Notes: a model not told the origin generated them from the sequence alone. A DNA stretch of 7,824 bases from Bacteroidota bacterium (GCA_008501835.1 QQUB01000725.1:1-7824); one strand, 5' to 3'; numbered from the stretch's first letter, positions 1-6,166 are shown. A program made the numbers and translations.

Positions 1-798
1 ATACAGGTATTTTTTAATATTCGTAGCCCAACGTTCGCCATAGTGGTGATGTCCGATCCGATCCCGTAGCATTGGAGAAAAACTGATCTCCCGGTCCGTT
101 TTGTCATTTACTTCTTCAAATGACAGTCTTCCGAGCCAATAAGTAATATGGAAAAGGCTGTTGACCTCTTCGTCCGCGTCAAACCGTTCGTAGGCTGATT
201 TGACTTCACTGTAGGTCCGGCCAAGCAGGGTTGTCAGATAGGTAAAGGCTATTTCTTTGTTGAACTCCTCCCCGTTTTTCTCTCTTTCAACAATGATTCC
301 GAGTTTTTCCCATTCCCGTTTTTTACCGCCTTTATGGGTCTGGCTGTTCATGCGAATTTTTTCAGCTTCGATGTACATGAAGGTCAGGTGGGTCAAAATA
401 TCGTAGATATCACTTCTTCCCCGGGTGAGCTCCACATACATTTCCTTATTATCGATCCTGTAGGCGTTTCTCCTTCTTTTGGACGGAATGATACACGGCA
501 AGCCTGAGTGTTGTAAACCTTCCCTTGAGATCATCCTCACAAACCGGCACTCCTCAATGCCTTTTGGTAAACGCTGGAAAATGTACAACAACCCATCGAG
601 TTCCACTCTTTCCGGATCGCTGATAGAACCGTAAATTTCCGGGTTGAGTGTTTTCAGGGAATGGATCATAGCTTCTCCTGAAATGCCCAATGGTTTATAA
701 GTTCCCCGGATAAATAAGTGCCGCATGGCGATATAAAGTCGTTCGATGGCTGCCCTTGACTCCTGGGCTCTTGTACGTTGTGAGGTGGTTAGTGACAT
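1..798 (-). CDS. conserved Bacteroidota protein, probably DUF6909 family (partial, 3' end outside window)
   Basis: An open frame starts at an ATG (798-796) and stays open for 266 codons to the left edge with no stop, so the C-terminus is missing. The product begins MSLTTSQRTRAQESRAAIER and carries conserved-looking blocks: MRHLFIRGTYKPLGISGEA (residues about 25-43), LNPEIYGSISDPERVELDGL (51-70), a basic PSKRRRNAYRID block (105-116) and TRGRSDIYDILTHLTF (124-139). From memory these match a Bacteroidota-restricted family annotated DUF6909; I cannot run the search. No signal peptide or membrane helix is visible, so it should be cytosolic. No catalytic motif is recognisable and the function is unknown. 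It is followed upstream by a leader of more than 100 nt holding imperfect repeats. The coding call is firm; the family name is less so. Confidence 0.82.
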   Translation of the reverse strand, partial: MSLTTSQRTRAQESRAAIERLYIAMRHLFIRGTYKPLGISGEAMIHSLKTLNPEIYGSISDPERVELDGLLYIFQRLPKGIEECRFVRMISREGLQHSGLPCIIPSKRRRNAYRIDNKEMYVELTRGRSDIYDILTHLTFMYIEAEKIRMNSQTHKGGKKREWEKLGIIVEREKNGEEFNKEIAFTYLTTLLGRTYSEVKSAYERFDADEEVNSLFHITYWLGRLSFEEVNDKTDREISFSPMLRDRIGHHHYGERWATNIKKYLY

Positions 799-805
799 AG
801 GTCTT

Positions 806-844
806 GCTAGTTACTGGTTACTGGATAGCTAGTTGCTGGTTGTT
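806..844. repeat. imperfect 17-bp direct repeat in the leader of the DUF6909-like gene
   Basis: Two copies of a GCTAGTTACTGGTTACT-type word lie at 806-822 and 828-844 and agree at 14 of 17 positions with a 22-bp period. Each copy also contains an internal CTGGTT/GGTTACT reiteration, and the low-complexity run continues to about 854. The repeats sit directly before the start codon at 798, within the presumed 5' untranslated region. Their role is unknown; they may be simple slippage products. Confidence 0.6.
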
Positions 845-859
845 GATTGTTGGTTTTCC

Positions 860-875
860 CTCACGACTTTGTGAG
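860..875. other. small hairpin in the leader of the DUF6909-like gene
   Basis: CTCAC (860-864) and GTGAG (871-875) form a 5-bp stem around a 6-nt loop. It lies between the candidate promoters at 929-994 and the start codon at 798, so it would be in the transcribed leader. There is no T-run on either side, so it is not an obvious terminator. Confidence 0.35.
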
Positions 876-928
876 TTCGGGATTTTGTTAAGGGCAACTT
901 TGCTTCAGTTGGTGATAAAAAAATTTCG

Positions 929-957
929 CAAATATACGAAAGGTTTTTTAATTCAAA
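929..957 (-). promoter_or_regulatory. candidate Bacteroidota promoter, proximal, for the DUF6909-like gene
   Basis: Read on the minus strand, TATATTTG (936-929) matches the TAnnTTTG -7 element exactly. A TTTG (957-954) lies 17 nt upstream, slightly closer than the usual 19-21. Transcription would start near 922, giving a leader of roughly 120 nt. Confidence 0.4.
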
Positions 958-965
958 TTTTAGTT

Positions 966-994
966 CAAAACTAATCTTGTCCTAATATCATCAA
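966..994 (-). promoter_or_regulatory. candidate Bacteroidota promoter, distal, for the DUF6909-like gene
   Basis: On the minus strand TAGTTTTG (973-966) is a full match to TAnnTTTG, with TTG (994-992) 18 nt upstream. The -7 element is also inside a 6-bp palindrome TTAGTT/AACTAA (960-974), so the same bases might serve as a weak AT-rich terminator hairpin for the OmpA-family gene ending at 1015. It is not possible to choose between this and the site at 929-957 from sequence alone. Confidence 0.4.
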
Positions 995-1014
995 CTAGAA
1001 ACATGCAACTAATT

Positions 1015-2580
1015 TCATTCATACAAATAAATCTCCACCCTCCGGTTCAATCTGCGACCGGCTTCAGTTTTATTCGTTGCCACAGGGTCCCTTTCCCCAT
1101 AACCATAGTAGGACACCCTAGATGAAGATATTCCTTTTTCCGTCAAATAGTAGTAACAATTTTTTGCCCGCTTTCGGGAAATATACTTATTAGTATCCCG
1201 CTTACCTCCTGCATCACTGTAGCCGTTGAATTTTACTTTAAAGGAACTATGTTCTTTGAGGAAGTCTGCAACTTCGTCCAGCAACTGATTGGAAACCGGG
1301 TAGTATTTCCCATTTTCATAATAAATATGCCGACTATTGATCAGACCTGCTATTTCCCTTGGCGACAATGGGGGTGGACAGCCTTTATGCTCATATAAAC
1401 CAAATTGGTCCGGGCAGTCATCCTTGGAGTCTTCGATACCGTCTCCATCTGAATCCGGGCAGCCATTAAAAATGGTGACCCCAAAAATTTCAGGACAAGC
1501 ATCATCATCATCCAGAATCCCATCTCCGTCAGTATCTATTTCCGGGCAGCCCTTTAGGGCTTCTGTTCCCGCAACAAAAGGACATTCATCCTGCATGTCA
1601 TCGATCCCATCTCCATCGGAATCTTTATATGGACATCCATGGTTGAGTGGCGAGCCGGCTTCCACCGGGCAACGGTCACTTTTATCCGTAATCCCGTCAC
1701 CGTCAGAATCGGGACAACCGAACAATTCGGGAACTCCCGGTTCAAGCGGACATTCATCTACAAGGTCCTCAATCCCATCAAGGTCTGTATCAGGACAGCC
1801 TTCAAAAGCTAATACTCCCGCTACTTCCGGGCATCTGTCTTTTTTATTGACTATGCCATCACCGTCATCATCCTTTCTGCTCATTCGATAAGATAGAGAT
1901 ACCAGAGCTGCTCCATACCAATCATCCTGCTCCGGATTTGCCGCAGCACTGATTCCATCGAGATAATCTGTGAAAGGAACACGCAGTCCGGCAGATGCAT
2001 TGAGATAAAACCCTGAAGTGAGCCTCAGGTTAAACCCTGCGCCACCAATAAAGCCGAAAAAGGTTCTTGGGTAATCCGTAGTTTGGTCCTGAATAATGCC
2101 TTCTTTTATTCCGTCGAGTTTGTTTCGGTCAAAATTGGCTTCCGGATCAATAATAAAAACCGCCGGGCCTAAAAAAACGGTAGGAGAAAAACGATGGTCG
2201 TCCTTTTTCTTAAACGGCTCCCATTCGGTTGAAAGGGCCACTTCCACCACTTTTGTATCAAAAAAGAAACCCCGGTTAAGTCTATCGACGTTATCCGGGT
2301 ATAGATAATCATCCCCTGTAAGAGAGGTTGAAAGAAAACTTGTTTTTAAAGAAAAGAATGGAGCTAATTCTTTTTTAAGGAAAAATCCAAATCCTGACTT
2401 GGCTGGCTCTAAGGCAAAGCCACTGGTCGATGCAACATCCCCAAAATAGGTTGATCCACCACCTGAAACACCAATTTCCCAATGATTATTTTGCCCGGTT
2501 GTCAATAAAGGAACCAGGCAAATAAACAGTAAAAAAAACAGTTTTTTCGGGATGTGATATTTAAATGATTTTTGCCCCAC
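1015..2580 (-). CDS. OmpA-family outer-membrane protein with beta-barrel and thrombospondin type 3 repeats
   Basis: The 521-residue product has three parts. Residues 1-29 are a signal peptide (hydrophobic LFFLLFICLVPLL, cleavage before Q30). Residues 31-235 begin WEIGVSGGGSTYFGDV and alternate like a small outer-membrane beta-barrel, similar to DUF6089/PorT-type barrels of Bacteroidota. Residues 236-403 hold six thrombospondin type 3 repeats, each with DxDxDGI calcium-ligand residues and spaced CP dipeptides. Residues about 415-521 are an OmpA C-terminal domain with the peptidoglycan-binding Asp (D456, in GYSDAGG) and Arg (R471), ending NRRVEIYLYE. The protein should anchor the outer membrane to peptidoglycan through a calcium-stiffened linker. 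The start is GTG (2580-2578); no ATG before the signal peptide exists in frame, and an in-frame stop lies at 2652-2650. Function beyond envelope structure cannot be inferred. Confidence 0.93.
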   Translation of the reverse strand: MGQKSFKYHIPKKLFFLLFICLVPLLTTGQNNHWEIGVSGGGSTYFGDVASTSGFALEPAKSGFGFFLKKELAPFFSLKTSFLSTSLTGDDYLYPDNVDRLNRGFFFDTKVVEVALSTEWEPFKKKDDHRFSPTVFLGPAVFIIDPEANFDRNKLDGIKEGIIQDQTTDYPRTFFGFIGGAGFNLRLTSGFYLNASAGLRVPFTDYLDGISAAANPEQDDWYGAALVSLSYRMSRKDDDGDGIVNKKDRCPEVAGVLAFEGCPDTDLDGIEDLVDECPLEPGVPELFGCPDSDGDGITDKSDRCPVEAGSPLNHGCPYKDSDGDGIDDMQDECPFVAGTEALKGCPEIDTDGDGILDDDDACPEIFGVTIFNGCPDSDGDGIEDSKDDCPDQFGLYEHKGCPPPLSPREIAGLINSRHIYYENGKYYPVSNQLLDEVADFLKEHSSFKVKFNGYSDAGGKRDTNKYISRKRAKNCYYYLTEKGISSSRVSYYGYGERDPVATNKTEAGRRLNRRVEIYLYE

Positions 2581-2609
2581 AAATAACTTTGCTTTGGTGA
2601 ACCCAAAGA

Positions 2610-2617
2610 CAAAACTA
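2610..2617 (-). promoter_or_regulatory. candidate -7 promoter element for the OmpA-family gene
   Basis: TAGTTTTG on the minus strand matches TAnnTTTG exactly and would start transcription near 2603, about 23 nt before the GTG. No TTG/TTTG is visible at the expected -33 distance, so only the -7 half is supported. Confidence 0.4.
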
Positions 2618-2681
2618 AACCTTCTTGGTTTAAATTGTGCTAAAACCTGTTAAATAATCACATAAGGAAGGAAGCTAGTTA

Positions 2682-3017
2682 CTACTTCTTAAGCAATTCG
2701 ATTTCTCTTTCTCTGTTCTTGATAGTTTGTTCCAACCTTTCGTTCTCTTTTTCGAGCTCACTAATGCGTTTTTTCAATCGATCGATCTCTGCATTATCAC
2801 TCTTGGTTGCACGCTTGCTTTCAGGTTCTGTCTTTTGATCCAGTGTGGTAGTATCATCAGCGTCATCCTCTGCAAGATCGATTCCAACCATTTTTTTAAG
2901 ATTACCCCAGCCATCCTCTCCATTCAGGTAGGAAGCGCCAAAATAAGCGAGAGGAACAATGATTACCAATGCAAAAAAGAATCGTGCAAATCCAGTAAGT
3001 TTAAATCTAGAAGCCAT
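2682..3017 (-). CDS. small membrane-anchored coiled-coil protein, function unknown
   Basis: The 111-residue product starts at an ATG (3017-3015) with a short basic head (MASRFKLTGFAR) followed by one hydrophobic helix (about residues 10-31, FFFALVIIVPLAYFGASYL). An acidic linker rich in Asp, Thr and Glu spans about 45-70. The last 40 residues (about 72-111) show heptad-like Leu/Ile spacing in a Lys/Glu-rich helix (RLKKRISELEKENERLEQ), a confident coiled coil. Topology is probably N-in with the coiled coil in the periplasm, or an uncleaved signal anchor. It lies 101 bp upstream of the OmpA-family gene on the same strand but both genes have their own -7 element, so co-transcription is uncertain. 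I do not recognise the family. Alternative: a divisome- or envelope-associated scaffold, which is only a guess from architecture. Confidence 0.8.
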   Translation of the reverse strand: MASRFKLTGFARFFFALVIIVPLAYFGASYLNGEDGWGNLKKMVGIDLAEDDADDTTTLDQKTEPESKRATKSDNAEIDRLKKRISELEKENERLEQTIKNREREIELLKK

Positions 3018-3035
3018 GAATTTTTGTATTTATTA

Positions 3036-3043
3036 CAAAGATA
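3036..3043 (-). promoter_or_regulatory. candidate -7 promoter element for the small coiled-coil gene
   Basis: TATCTTTG on the minus strand is a full TAnnTTTG match, 18 nt before the ATG at 3017, so the leader would be only about 10-12 nt. No clear -33 TTG is seen at 19-21 nt upstream. Confidence 0.45.
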
Positions 3044-3207
3044 AACAGCCCCGACGGAATTTGACTTTAAAATTCTACAGTGTTGTCGTTTTTTAGGATG
3101 AAATGACAGAAGAAAAAGTATTTGGAATCTATAACAGGATTCGGGAAGGGGAGAAATATAGGTCCTAAACTGTTAAGATTGCTGATAATTTATATAGCAA
3201 GTTGTAT

Positions 3208-3243
3208 CTTCCCACTCCAAACCCTCCGGATAGACGAGGGAAG
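3208..3243 (+). other. alternative stems in the leader of the DUF2911 gene
   Basis: CTTCCC (3208-3213) can pair with GGGAAG (3238-3243), while CCCTC (3222-3226) can pair with GAGGG (3236-3240). The two stems share bases on the right arm and are therefore mutually exclusive. They lie 50-90 nt before the ATG at 3295. No terminator or ribosome-site sequestration is evident, so a regulatory role is only a possibility. Confidence 0.25.
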
Positions 3244-3294
3244 GACAGATTTTTTCTGACAAAGACCATTTTTTATACACATAAATCACTTAAA

Positions 3295-4152
3295 ATGAAG
3301 CAACTACTAGGTTTGTGTTTAACCTTATTATTGAGCACCGCCGCTTGGGGACAATTGGAATTGCCTCAGAAAAGTCCAAAGGCTTCCAATTCTTTTGTCA
3401 TTGGTTTGACCAAGGTAACCATTGAGTACAGCAGCCCTGCAGTTAAAGGCCGTAACATCTGGGGTGGACTTGTAACCTACAATGAAGTGTGGAGAGCAGG
3501 AGCCAACGAAGCAACAACCGTTGAGTTCAGTACCGATGTAATGATCGAAGATACGTTTTTGAAAAAAGGAAAATATTCATTGTTTTTCATCCCACAGGAA
3601 AGTGGAACATGGGTAGCTATTTTCAACAAGGTCCCCAATCAATGGGGCGCCTATTCTTATAACAAGGCACAGGATGCTCTCCGGGTAGAGATAAAGGCGA
3701 AAGATTCAGCAGATACGGAAGAAAGACTGAATTTTAAAATCGTGGACACAGCCCAGGACAGAGGTTACATCCGTTTTGCATGGGATAAGAAACGGGCCTA
3801 CATCCTGATCAGGACCGATATGATGAGCCACATAATGACCAATATCGAAAAGGCTTCCAAAAATGCGGAAGAAGGCGACAAGTGGCTGATCCATGCCCAG
3901 GCCGCTGACTGGTATCTGGATAATGGCCACCCTGCCAAAGCCAAGCAGCAAATCGAAGTTTCAACCGGGCTCGCGAGACATTCCCGCAATTGCTGGATCG
4001 AAGCTAAGATCAAAGCTTATAACAAAGATTACAAAGGTGCAGTGGAAAGTGCTAAACAGGCACAGGAGTTAGGCAAAAAAGCCGACAGCCGTTTCTATAA
4101 TGCATCAAAAAAACGTATTGAAAGGGCTATTGCAGAATGGTCCGGTAAGTAA
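3295..4152 (+). CDS. secreted DUF2911 domain protein with helical C-terminal repeats
   Basis: The 285-residue product starts at ATG 3295, because MKQLLGLCLTLLLSTAAWG is a standard signal peptide with cleavage before Q20. An in-frame TTG further upstream (3202) would put 31 unlikely residues before it. Residues about 21-175 are a DUF2911 domain: the signature runs SSPAVKGRNIWGGLVTYNEVWRAGANEATTVEF, then KGKYSLFFIP, WVAIFNK, WGAYSYNKAQDALRV. The remaining 110 residues are helical and Ala/Lys-rich (AADWYLDNGHPAKAKQQIEV, KDYKGAVESAKQAQELG), spaced like two or three TPR-type hairpins. The protein should be periplasmic or surface-exposed; DUF2911 has no established biochemical function known to me. 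It is transcribed convergently with the gene at 4242-5567 and ends just before a strong hairpin. The family call is firm. Confidence 0.92.
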   Translation: MKQLLGLCLTLLLSTAAWGQLELPQKSPKASNSFVIGLTKVTIEYSSPAVKGRNIWGGLVTYNEVWRAGANEATTVEFSTDVMIEDTFLKKGKYSLFFIPQESGTWVAIFNKVPNQWGAYSYNKAQDALRVEIKAKDSADTEERLNFKIVDTAQDRGYIRFAWDKKRAYILIRTDMMSHIMTNIEKASKNAEEGDKWLIHAQAADWYLDNGHPAKAKQQIEVSTGLARHSRNCWIEAKIKAYNKDYKGAVESAKQAQELGKKADSRFYNASKKRIERAIAEWSGK

Positions 4153-4170
4153 ATTTTGATTGATATCTTT

Positions 4171-4212
4171 TTACGGGTTACGGAAGTCATTGACTGCTTT
4201 CGTAACCCGTAA
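4171..4212. terminator. perfect long hairpin between convergent genes, probable terminator
   Basis: TTACGGGTTACG (4171-4182) is followed after 18 nt by its exact reverse complement (4201-4212), a 12-bp perfect stem; the loop itself can fold further through GTCA/TGAC. It starts 18 nt after the stop of the DUF2911 gene and lies 30 nt beyond the stop of the minus-strand gene at 4242. The plus-strand side is followed by an AT-rich run with TTTT rather than a clean T-tract, so it fits a terminator or a 3'-end-protecting structure shared by both genes. Confidence 0.7.
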
Positions 4213-4241
4213 TTATTTTAAGGAAGAGCTACCGTAAGTTT

Positions 4242-5567
4242 TCAAACTCCTATCGGTTCCTCAGAAATCATCGAAGCCAAAGTCAGTATACTCAATCGCA
4301 ATTTATTCTGTTCGATAGACATTTCATTAAAACCTAAAGTTCCGTCAATGATAGCCCTTTGAAGTGTATTAAATCTTGCTTCAATACCGGTTACACTATT
4401 TTCAAAATCTAGTTGGTTCATTTGCGCAATGGTCGTTTTCAGAACCTTTATGGATTCTCTCACCATATCCTTACTAATGAGCTGGCTCACTACTTTTTTT
4501 ACCTCGCTGATATCCTCTGCAGCAAGCAGGTATTTTAAACTAGCATCTCCCAAATGATCCCATACTTTCTTTTTAACCTGCAACCTGAGCTGATCGAGTC
4601 TGTTCTCTATGGCTGAAATTTCTTCCGGCCGGATCAAATTGTAATAAGAAAGGATGAGATTTTTGATGACTTCATTTTTCTTATTGAAAAATTTAGTCTT
4701 TTCATTAAGGTAGTTACTTAGTTTGTCTCCATCAAATTCGAGGGCCGGCATTTTGACAAAGTTGAGGACATTGGTCAGGTTTTGGTGTTCTGCAAAGGTC
4801 CTCATGATACCTATCCGCGTTTTCCGCAGAGTTTTGAGATCATAACCCTCTGATTTTCCAAGCAGAAACACTCCTACGTTCTTACCGTCGACCTCGTGCC
4901 AGTCAAAGGAAAGATGCAGGCCCGGAGCTACGCAATCCTCTTGACGGGGAACCCGAAAACCTTTGGCAAAATACTCCAGCACAATGCACATTTCCCCCTG
5001 CCTTACTAATGGAAAATCATACATTTCATCATGGTAATCGGACTCTGATGCTTTTTCATAAAGTGCACTCAGCCATTTCCCGCAATGTAAAACAGAGGTG
5101 TTAATCGGATTTTCTTCCAGGTTCTTGATCTGAACCGGAATCTGGCAAATACGTCCAACTAATTTCCTGAAGGTCCAGCGGTCATCTTTCGAGAAAAATT
5201 TTACAAAAGTGGTTTTGTCGGTAGTAAACCCGACCTCATAACGAATAGAAGATTTGCCGTCATTGAGCAACCGCCTGAAAATACATTGAAGGTCTCTGAT
5301 CTCCTCGTAAATTACCTTTTCCAGTTTTGGTAGTTTGAATCCGCCTTTTCCATTGATGAAATACAATTCATCATGGAAATAATCGTGGCCGCCTTTTCTT
5401 CTTCTTTTCAGGTGACCGAAATACTGCACAAAATGTTTGGTGGGCAACGGATTATCCCAGGTTGGAAATGGTTTCAAATGCCTTTTATCCTTGACGAGTA
5501 ATGACCGTATATCACAAATGGGATATTGGATAAAAACGTTGAGTCGATTGCTGGTTGTTGATTTCAT
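4242..5567 (-). CDS. unknown large N-terminal domain fused to an EAD11-like effector-associated domain
   Basis: The 441-residue product starts at ATG 5567-5565; an in-frame TTG at 5594 would add nine residues encoded by a terminator hairpin and is rejected. No signal peptide or membrane helix is seen, so it is cytosolic. Residues 1-280 are an unrecognised globular region opening NRLNVFIQYPICDIRSLLVK, with PLPTKHFVQYFGHLKRRRKGG (about 40-60) and PGLHLSFDWHEVDGKNVGVFLLGKSEGYDL (about 215-244). Residues about 285-350 are helical. Residues about 357-436 resemble effector-associated domain 11: VSQLISKDMVRESIKVL, then GIEARFNTLQRAIIDGTLGF and SIEQNKLRLSILTLASMI, the usual L..RF..L.....G....E....K...I.. 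pattern. EADs are adaptor domains that recruit partners by like-with-like contacts in bacterial conflict systems. A putative structured RNA ends 4 nt upstream. What the N-terminal part does is unknown; no nuclease, protease, TIR or polymerase motif was found. Confidence 0.85.
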   Translation of the reverse strand: MKSTTSNRLNVFIQYPICDIRSLLVKDKRHLKPFPTWDNPLPTKHFVQYFGHLKRRRKGGHDYFHDELYFINGKGGFKLPKLEKVIYEEIRDLQCIFRRLLNDGKSSIRYEVGFTTDKTTFVKFFSKDDRWTFRKLVGRICQIPVQIKNLEENPINTSVLHCGKWLSALYEKASESDYHDEMYDFPLVRQGEMCIVLEYFAKGFRVPRQEDCVAPGLHLSFDWHEVDGKNVGVFLLGKSEGYDLKTLRKTRIGIMRTFAEHQNLTNVLNFVKMPALEFDGDKLSNYLNEKTKFFNKKNEVIKNLILSYYNLIRPEEISAIENRLDQLRLQVKKKVWDHLGDASLKYLLAAEDISEVKKVVSQLISKDMVRESIKVLKTTIAQMNQLDFENSVTGIEARFNTLQRAIIDGTLGFNEMSIEQNKLRLSILTLASMISEEPIGV

Positions 5568-5570
5568 AAT

Positions 5571-5608
5571 AAAAAAAATGCCCTCCCAAATCAAAGCAAG
5601 GGAAGGGC
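5571..5608 (-). terminator. intrinsic terminator of the RNA preceding the EAD11-like gene
   Basis: On the minus strand GCCCTTCCC (5608-5600) pairs with GGGAGGGC (5587-5580), 8 bp with one bulged T, over a 12-nt loop, and is followed by A and then eight T's (5578-5571). This is a textbook Rho-independent terminator, yet its T-run ends only three bases before the ATG at 5567. The GGGAGGG in its right arm is the only Shine-Dalgarno-like sequence nearby and would be buried in the stem. Confidence 0.8.
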
Positions 5609-5740
5609 GTTCATAACTCCGGTTATTTTCACCGGCTCCAACTCCGGCTGTCGCCGTAGTTTTCTCAGCGGGCTTACTAACCTCAAGTCATTGGTTGAAT
5701 AAGAGGAAACCAATCGAATGTTGGCATTCCGAGTTATCAC
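5571..5740 (-). ncRNA. putative structured RNA (about 170 nt) directly upstream of the EAD11-like gene
   Basis: Read on the minus strand, the segment folds into a multi-branched shape. A closing stem pairs ATAACTC (5737-5731) with GAGTTAT (5619-5613). Inside are four hairpins: GAATG/CATTC with loop CCAA (5729-5716), ATTGGTT/AACCAAT (5714-5690, perfect 7 bp), ACT-CGGC/GCCG-AGT with loop GACA (5660-5641) and CCGGT/ACCGG (5635-5619). It ends in the strong terminator at 5608-5571. No reading frame explains the pairing. It may be an independent small RNA or a cis-acting leader (riboswitch-like attenuator) for the downstream gene. The 5' end is placed near 5740 because the closing stem and a weak -7 element agree on it. 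I do not recognise the RNA family; TPP, SAM, cobalamin, 6S, SRP and RNase P signatures were not found. Confidence 0.6.
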
Positions 5741-5745
5741 AACTA

Positions 5746-5774
5746 CAAATAAATTGGATGTTAAATTTAACGAA
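5746..5774 (-). promoter_or_regulatory. weak candidate promoter for the minus-strand structured RNA
   Basis: TTTATTTG (5753-5746) differs at one position from TAnnTTTG, and TTCG (5774-5771) lies 17 nt upstream in place of TTTG. It would start transcription near 5740, at the base of the closing stem of the RNA. Placement is supported more by that agreement than by motif quality. Confidence 0.35.
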
Positions 5775-5807
5775 TTTTGCCTTCAAAATCAAGGTTTTTC
5801 GGGCACC

Positions 5808-5839
5808 ATTGCCAATTTGCCTGAAAACCCTTAGTTTTG
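5808..5839 (+). promoter_or_regulatory. Bacteroidota-type promoter of a plus-strand RNA
   Basis: TTG (5809-5811) is followed after exactly 20 nt by TAGTTTTG (5832-5839), a full match to TAnnTTTG at the canonical spacing. No gene follows; instead three hairpins and an intrinsic terminator do. Transcription would start near 5846. This is the best complete promoter match in the window. Confidence 0.6.
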
Positions 5840-5845
5840 CATAGA

Positions 5846-6002
5846 ATTCACTGATGTACAGTGGATTTATCTGAAAGAATAATATATCAACTGGTGGATT
5901 TCCGTCAGTGATTTAAAGATACCGGAGCATTGCTCCGCAAGATGAAGTTGGATTTTCTCGAGCAGCCCATGGATTGTTTTACATCCGGGCTGTTCTTTTT
6001 TT
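5846..6002 (+). ncRNA. putative small RNA (about 155 nt) divergent from the EAD11-associated RNA
   Basis: A promoter at 5808-5839 and an intrinsic terminator at 5960-6002 bracket a segment with three hairpins: CACTG/CAGTG (5849-5863), ATCA-CTG/CAGTGAT with one bulge (5886-5912), and CGGAGC/GCTCCG with a 3-nt loop (5923-5937). The longest plus-strand reading frames inside are trivial (a 6-codon frame, and a 31-codon frame that runs through the terminator), so a non-coding transcript is the simplest reading. Its start lies about 105 bp from that of the minus-strand RNA, so the two share one divergent control region. Family and function are unknown; boundaries are estimates. Confidence 0.55.
5960..6002 (+). 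terminator. Rho-independent terminator of the plus-strand small RNA
   Basis: GAGCAGCCC (5960-5968) pairs with GGGCTGTTC (5987-5995), 9 bp with one G-U pair; the loop contains a further GGAT/ATCC pairing. Seven T's (5996-6002) follow directly. It points away from any protein gene, so it needs a non-coding transcript to terminate. Confidence 0.8.
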
Positions 6003-6144
6003 GTTGTAAGGGTGAGGACAAAATTATAATGAATTAAATTTTCCTTATGTAAATTATTTTTACCACAGAGTTCACTGAGAAGGCACAGAGCCTGTCCCGC
6101 ACCAAAGGTCGGGAGGTCACCGAGAACAAATTCATACAATTTAA

Positions 6145-6166
6145 ACCACGTGAAACCATCTGAAAC
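6145..6166 (+). repeat. imperfect 22-bp direct repeat, left copy
   Basis: ACCACGTGAAACCATCTGAAAC-type word; it matches the copy at 6392-6413 at 18 of 22 positions. The two copies bracket about 225 bp of the gene-free stretch. No transposase or terminal inverted repeats accompany them. Confidence 0.45.

Noticed and set aside
1337..1891. 184-codon plus-strand frame opposite the OmpA-family gene
   Set aside because: Its Ser/Pro/Gly periodicity is the antisense image of the six thrombospondin type 3 repeats.
3103..3168. 21-residue plus-strand frame (MTEEKVFGIYNRIREGEKYRS)
   Set aside because: Plausible composition, but too short to support without conservation, and no clear promoter or ribosome site precedes it.
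3202..3294. Upstream TTG extension of the DUF2911 gene
   Set aside because: It would place 31 charged and Pro-rich residues before an intact signal peptide beginning at ATG 3295.
5568..5594. TTG start nine codons upstream for the EAD11-like gene
   Set aside because: Those codons lie in the terminator stem and T-run; the ATG at 5567 is the better start.
5571..5740. TPP riboswitch, retron or HEARO/IscB-type RNA
   Set aside because: A CTGAGA word recalls TPP and the RNA-before-ORF order recalls retrons and HEARO, but the rest of the TPP core is missing and no reverse transcriptase, HNH or RuvC motif occurs in the adjacent protein.
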